Of a stretch of 64,000 bases of DNA, positions 44,575 through 64,000 are shown one piece after another. The notes below the pieces were generated by a model. The model searched no databases and was not told where the DNA came from. It saw only the letters and a list, made by a program, of their open reading frames with translations. The DNA is taken from NCBI GenBank assembly GCA_949775045.1, contig OX459101.1, positions 17,390,180 to 17,454,179 of the forward strand, written 5' to 3'. Source of the DNA: Metridium senile. Taxonomy: Eukaryota > Cnidaria > Anthozoa > Actiniaria > Metridiidae. The first letter of the stretch is position 1; each line of letters starts with the position of its first letter. The position numbers and the translations under genes are program-made.

Positions 44575-44752
44575 CAAGAACGTTGTCATACAAAAAAGAA
44601 CATTTGTAGTTTTAATAGTGGACTATAAATAGATCAAAAGTACAAAAGAAAGAATTCTGCTTCAATGACCTTCTTTTGTACTTTTAATTTATTTCTAATC
44701 CACTGAACTACAAATGTTCTTTTTTGTATGACAACGTTCTTGCAACTAGGTG
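44575..44752. mobile_element. CACCTACTTGCAAGAACG MITE, TA duplication
   Basis: Ends CACCTACTTGCAAGAACGTT / AACGTTCTTGCAACTAGGTG, TA on both sides; the next CACCTA-type element starts 5 bp further on. Confidence 0.88.
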
Positions 44753-44756
44753 TATA

Positions 44757-45038
44757 TACCTATTTCAAAAATCGTTGTCGCAATCAAAGCTACAGTCCAC
44801 ACTCTGAAGCCTGCAAAGGATGTTGGTATTTTCTTCTCTTCTCAATTTATTCATAGCATTTTTTCGCTTGTGCGTGTTTGGGTTATATGACCAGCAACTA
44901 GCTGTTGCCGTAGTAGATGATGATCAAAAAACGAGAAATAAACCAACAATTTATACTCATGTTACCAACATTCTTTGCAGGCTTCATAGTGTAGTCTGTA
45001 CCTTCGGCTGCGACAACGATTTTAGAAATAGGTGTATA
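44757..45038. mobile_element. CACCTATTTCAAAAATCG-family MITE
   Basis: Ends CCTATTTCAAAAATCGTTGT / CGATTTTAGAAATAGG; arms around AGCTACAGTCCACACTCTGA. Confidence 0.85.
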
Positions 45039-45057
45039 ATAAATATAGACCCTTTAG

Positions 45058-45240
45058 AGTGTAGACACACAAGACCTCCAGGTTGACATCCTCATATCCC
45101 AGAAGATGAGGCACTGAGAGAGTGAAGTGTCTTACCGCGAGACACAAGGTATGTAATCAAGCCAGGAATAGAACCCAGACTAGCTATTAGGCTCAGAATC
45201 CAATCAACTAACCACTAGACCGATGCAGATGAGGCATGGC
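45058..45240 (-). mobile_element. tRNA-derived SINE
   Basis: On the minus strand GGTCTAGTGGTTAGTTG (A-box-like) and GGGTTCTATTCCTGG (B-box-like), followed by a non-tRNA tail. Confidence 0.6.
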
Positions 45241-45410
45241 CGTCCTGGGTGGTGTAGTTTTGAGAAAGACTGATGGTGTTGATATCTGACGTTTCAACAA
45301 CCTGAGCAGTGGTCATGTTCTTCGTTCCTTTGAAACGTCAGACACCAACACCATCAGTCATCCTCAAAACTACACCACCCCGGACGATCACACCTCATCT
45401 TTATTGATTA
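45215..45410. mobile_element. GATGAGGCATGGCCGTCC foldback repeat
   Basis: Arms GGGTGGTGTAGTTTTGAG...CTGATGGTGTTGAT and their complement around CTGAGCAGTGGTCATG. Related to 60838-61095. Confidence 0.7.
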
Positions 45411-45479
45411 CACGTGTAGGTTCAGACCTTTCATTCTTAACCACTAGACCATCATGTTATTTGCACGTCTCAATAATTC

Positions 45480-47250
45480 TTATAGCATCTTGAATATGTA
45501 ATCACTATATTTTCAAAAAATTTCACAAAAATATTACTGTTTATAAATGGTGAAAGTCTATCATTTGTCTATTTATTTTAATGTCTATCCTATGATAGCT
45601 GTCTTTTCTTTACATGAGTAACTTGATATATTATGCAAATAGAGAACTAATGGATATGATGCAATCTTCAGTTTTCATTAATCATATTTCCGCCTAAGTT
45701 TTTTACCAATATTTGTTCTGCCCATAATAATTATTTAATTGTTAGTATATCGGCTTTTTAATTTCCAACACATTATTTATTTATTGTTTTTCACTAGAAT
45801 TTGCCGTAAGCTTATTAGCATTTTGCAAAATTAACTGATAATGGGTATTTAGATATTTAGGATATTTTGTTTTAGCATACCACTAAAATTATGTAAATTA
45901 TTTATACTATTTTGACTTTTGAAGGTATGATCTTAACATCACAAAAAAATATGAATAAAAACGGATAACTTCTTGAAATAATTTTATAAAATTTATTGAT
46001 CGTTGTAGTTCAGTGAACGATTTTTTTCGGAAATTATAATTGTTTATTGTTCCGTAGCTAGGACTTGCATGAGCTAAGTACAAGCTGACACGTATCAACA
46101 AGCAAAATGAGTTTACAAATTTCGAGATATTATAACACGTAAAACAAATAAACTTGAATAAAATGTGGTAGAGTTTATCTTGAAGTTATTTAATGAGTTT
46201 TAAGTTAAGGTATGTTAGGAGGCGACAAATTATCCCAAACCGAACTGAACTGACTTATAAGCTGTCACGAAAGGCGTATGAATTACTAGGGCACTTTGAG
46301 CTATTAACAACGACTTATGAATTGCTAAAACAACTAAAAACACTCACAAATACGTTAGCAAAGAACTGCGTGTAAATTTGCGATGTGAAAGAGTCTTAAA
46401 AAGTGTAATTTTCAAATAAGGTCCAAAACAATATGGCGCTTTTTTCGACACAAGCTGCTCGCAAACTCGTCGAACTTTCCACCAGAACTGCCTTGCTTTA
46501 AATAAATTTTTTGGTTTTATTTATCAATTAAATAGACTTACCTTTTAATCTGTCACACTTCAGAATAATGGATATTTGAAAAGGACGAGCGATACTGCAA
46601 TAAACCCCAAGTTTTCATTTCGATTATGCAGATGGTAAAATGCGATTGTCATTGACAGTGAATAACAAGGTGACAGCTCTCGATGACGTCATCGGTACAC
46701 GCACATGTAAACCATTTCCCGGGCTTTTTGCTTGCAATGAAATTTAAAACAACAACACATGTGTTTTCTTTGTATTTTTATTTCAATTTTAATTTAATCT
46801 TTGCCTATTTTACCAAAATTTTTCCCGGGCTTCTTCTTGATAAGAATTAATTGATAAAAATGTTTTCCTAGTTTTCTTTTTAACATTTTTTTGTTAATTC
46901 TTTATCTATGTTTCTAGCAAGTTTTTTCCCGGCTTTTCCTTGATAAGAATTAAAAGTGGAAAAAAAACTATATTTCCCCCCTGTTTTTTATTATCCTTTT
47001 TTATTACATTGTTATTAAATTACAGAATTTGATTTAAATTATGAATAATTATATTTTTTGACAAACCTTTTAAGTAAACATTTATCATCACTTTCGCCGT
47101 GCAACTAGCCGCCGGACGAAAAAGGAAATAAATCGTCCCCTTTTCTCCCCCGGTAGAAACAATTATTAATTAATAGACCTGACTTCTCAAACCATTAACA
47201 ATTCTTGAAGAAATTCAAGGCAAAGTCTTAGTCTATCTACCAAATTTTAT
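45480..47250. other. Spacer between TTC38 3' end side and TASOR-like gene, no gene recognised
   Basis: AT-rich, without long ORFs. An ATGGCG at about 46433 and a TGACGTCA near 46684 could mark the TASOR-like upstream/5'-UTR region, but this cannot be shown. Confidence 0.35.
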
Positions 47251-47257
47251 GCTATTC

Positions 47258-47483
47258 AAAAAACCGTGCAATGGGCTGAATGGGCACCCATAAAACTATG
47301 TAAATATTTAAGAAATCGTTTATTGTTCGTTGAACAACTCACAAACAACTCTAACTACAAAAGATGTATCATACTACACATCAGTCAAACTTCTTGCGAT
47401 GATATAGTTGTTTCTGAGTTGTTCAACGAATAATAGACGATTTCTAAAATATTTCTAGGTGCCCACGGTTTTGTTTCGCACTG
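47258..47483. mobile_element. MITE with GTTGTTCAACGAA arms
   Basis: Inverted arms GGGCACCcAtaaA...AAATCGTTTATTGTTCGTTGAACAACTC and complement; the right end CGCACTG|TA resembles the CAGTGCGA group. Confidence 0.75.
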
Positions 47484-47727
47484 TAATAAGTTTGAGAAAT
47501 TGATCTTTTTTGCCTCATTCAACGATAGTTGGTTTTTGAGATTTTGACTGTTTGGGTGAAAACGTCAGTCAGAAAACATTAAAGCCTTATAAAGAAAGTT
47601 ACAATTATAAACGATTTACGTCCCTTCGTATATAGTATTACTGAATAAACTAACCTGAGTATCAGGCCCTCGGGGAGGGAGCGGGGAGGGATTCTACTGA
47701 GCACTAAATAGTGATATTTTAGGCTTA

Positions 47728-48186
47728 CTATAATCCAAGAAACAAAACGAAACCGTTTCGTTTCGTTAACCCATATATATACTATAATCAAAGAAACGAA
47801 AACTGAGCCAAAAATACAATTGTCTTATGAAAGACATGAAACTTATTTAGTTTGAACAGTCTGATACCTAAAATATATCTTTAGATCCGGGGAAAAAATG
47901 ATTTTTCATTGAACTGTCGTTGACGACTTGTTTGTAAAATGTCTAGACAAATTGTGTTTGATTGACGGAAGAAAATCGCCAACTCCCTTCACAAACTCTG
48001 TTGGGCGAAACGACTTCACGCGGACTTATTTGGCAAAATCTGAGTCGCCGGTAAATTACTGTTATATTTATCGTATAGCTAGCATGTCATTTGCGTTTAC
48101 AAAGCTTTTATTCCTTATCTATTCTATATTCTTATTATTTATTTTTTTCCTCGTTTCGTTTCGTTTCGTTTCGTTGATTATAGTTT
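47728..48186. mobile_element. MITE with ACTATAATCAAAGAAACGAA ends
   Basis: Left ACTATAATCCAAGAAAC, right GTTTCGTTGATTATAGT with (GTTTC)n runs. Lies in the 3' flank of TTC38, ending 74 bp from its stop. Confidence 0.75.
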
Positions 48187-48259
48187 AACTTCGTCGATTA
48201 AACTAAGCTAAATTTTATGGATACATTTTGTTTCATGATCACGGGTGAATGAGAACCAT

Positions 48260-63150
<14,891 letters not shown>

Positions 63151-63306
63151 CTGTAACAATAGGAAAGAGAGCAATGTTTATAATAATAATTATGATACAA
63201 GGTTTTAGGAGCATTATGCTAAGCTCAATAATCTTACATAATTAATTAAATCAATAAATTAATTTTTGGAAAAAGAAAGTTTTGAGTTTTGATATTATAA
63301 ATAAAC

Positions 63307-63470
63307 TAGTGGTACCTCTATTAAGCAGTCACCCTCGGGACCTCTTAATAGAGGTTGGTCACTGAATAGTCATTATAGAGGTATAGAATAGGTATAGGAA
63401 TAGGTTTGAGACTTTTAATTTATTGTGGCCGCCTAATAGAGGGTGACTGCTTAATAGAGGTACCACTGTA
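63307..63470. mobile_element. GTGGTACCTCTATTAAGCAG MITE (Tc1/mariner-type)
   Basis: Ends GTGGTACCTCTATTAAGCAG / CTGCTTAATAGAGGTACCAC with TA beside them. CAGTGGTACCTCTATTAAG ends are widespread in invertebrate mariner-type MITEs. Confidence 0.85.
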
Positions 63471-63544
63471 GTATCGGCACTTTTCACTTCTATGATATGG
63501 CAACTGGTGAGTTTCATGGGCATGAGATGGAATAAGCCCTGTTA

Positions 63545-63650
63545 TTATCCAACTAGTCATAGACGAGTAAAAATATTGCAGGAGTAGGACTGGATCGAGT
63601 AAAAATATCCAGCGATATTTTTACTCGTCTATCTAGCCCTGAAGTAAAAC
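63545..63650. repeat. Foldback with TAGACGAGTAAAAATAT arms
   Basis: Arms TAGACGAGTAAAAATATTGC / GCGATATTTTTACTCGTCTA around GTAGGACTGGATC. A related copy lies at about 17416-17490. Confidence 0.75.
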
Positions 63651-64000
63651 AATATTTTGCTTTATAAAAGAACAAAAACCTTTTGATTTGATAATAAATA
63701 ACTTATTAAACAGTTTGATTTTCACTCGTAAAATATCCAGCCATATTACACATCAAACTGTCTAATAAGATATATTTCCCATAATTTACAGCACTTGTCA
63801 GAATTAGGTACAGCTAATAAGCAGGTTTGATCATGAGGAACTTAGAGAGCGAGCTGGTTTGTAGGGAATTAATTAGTAGGTTGGAGATGTATGTAGTCTG
63901 GGGCTATGCCATTTAGGGTCTTGTAAGTAATTAGTAGGATCTTGTATAATAGTAATAGCTGATTCTTACCCCGGGGGGGGGGGGGTTCTCTCTTTATCCA

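Overview
The window looks like nuclear DNA of a cnidarian, probably an anthozoan (sea anemone or coral). The grounds are AT-rich DNA, GT-AG introns of roughly 0.3 to 4 kb, a single-exon class A GPCR of the cnidarian type, an IRF1/2-type gene, and very dense small inverted-repeat transposons (MITEs), microsatellites and LINE/SINE remnants. The organism is inferred from general character, not from a marker gene.

Four protein-coding genes are supported. (1) 6261-7349, plus: an intronless class A GPCR. It lies between two long inverted-repeat arms (about 1860-2823 and 7556-9886). (2) 13035-21177, minus: an interferon regulatory factor of IRF1/IRF2 type, 8 coding exons, 367 aa, with all five tryptophans of the DNA-binding domain. 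(3) 25355-42063, minus: a TASOR-family protein (HUSH-complex scaffold type), 9 coding exons, about 2108 aa. A PARP-like domain is followed by a SPOC-like domain, then one 5.1-kb exon coding a long disordered, internally repetitive tail. (4) 48260-63150, minus: the tetratricopeptide protein TTC38, 13 exons in the window, lacking only its first exon(s), which lie beyond the right edge. All exon junctions given keep the reading frame. They were assembled by reading splice sites and comparing with remembered family sequences; no alignment was run.

Genes 2, 3 and 4 run head to tail on the minus strand. The intervals and introns are packed with MITE families. Several show target-site duplications that can be read directly: TA for most, TAA/TTA/TCA for a Harbinger-like family, and 6 bp for a family with CAGGGTTCGTGCT ends. 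Several MITEs have one arm expanded into a tandem array (about 8.4-9.0, 30.9-31.6, 33.0-33.8 and 61.7-62.5 kb). Two LINE 3' remnants (about 2.9 and 40.5 kb), three tRNA-derived SINE heads and large TCA, TTA, GGAA and GAAT microsatellites fill much of the rest. Hammerhead-ribozyme-like cores occur in several repeats.

The genes form no pathway that can be proved from sequence. It is still notable that an IRF (innate immune transcription factor) and a TASOR-like protein (known in vertebrates for transposon silencing) are neighbours in a transposon-rich tract.
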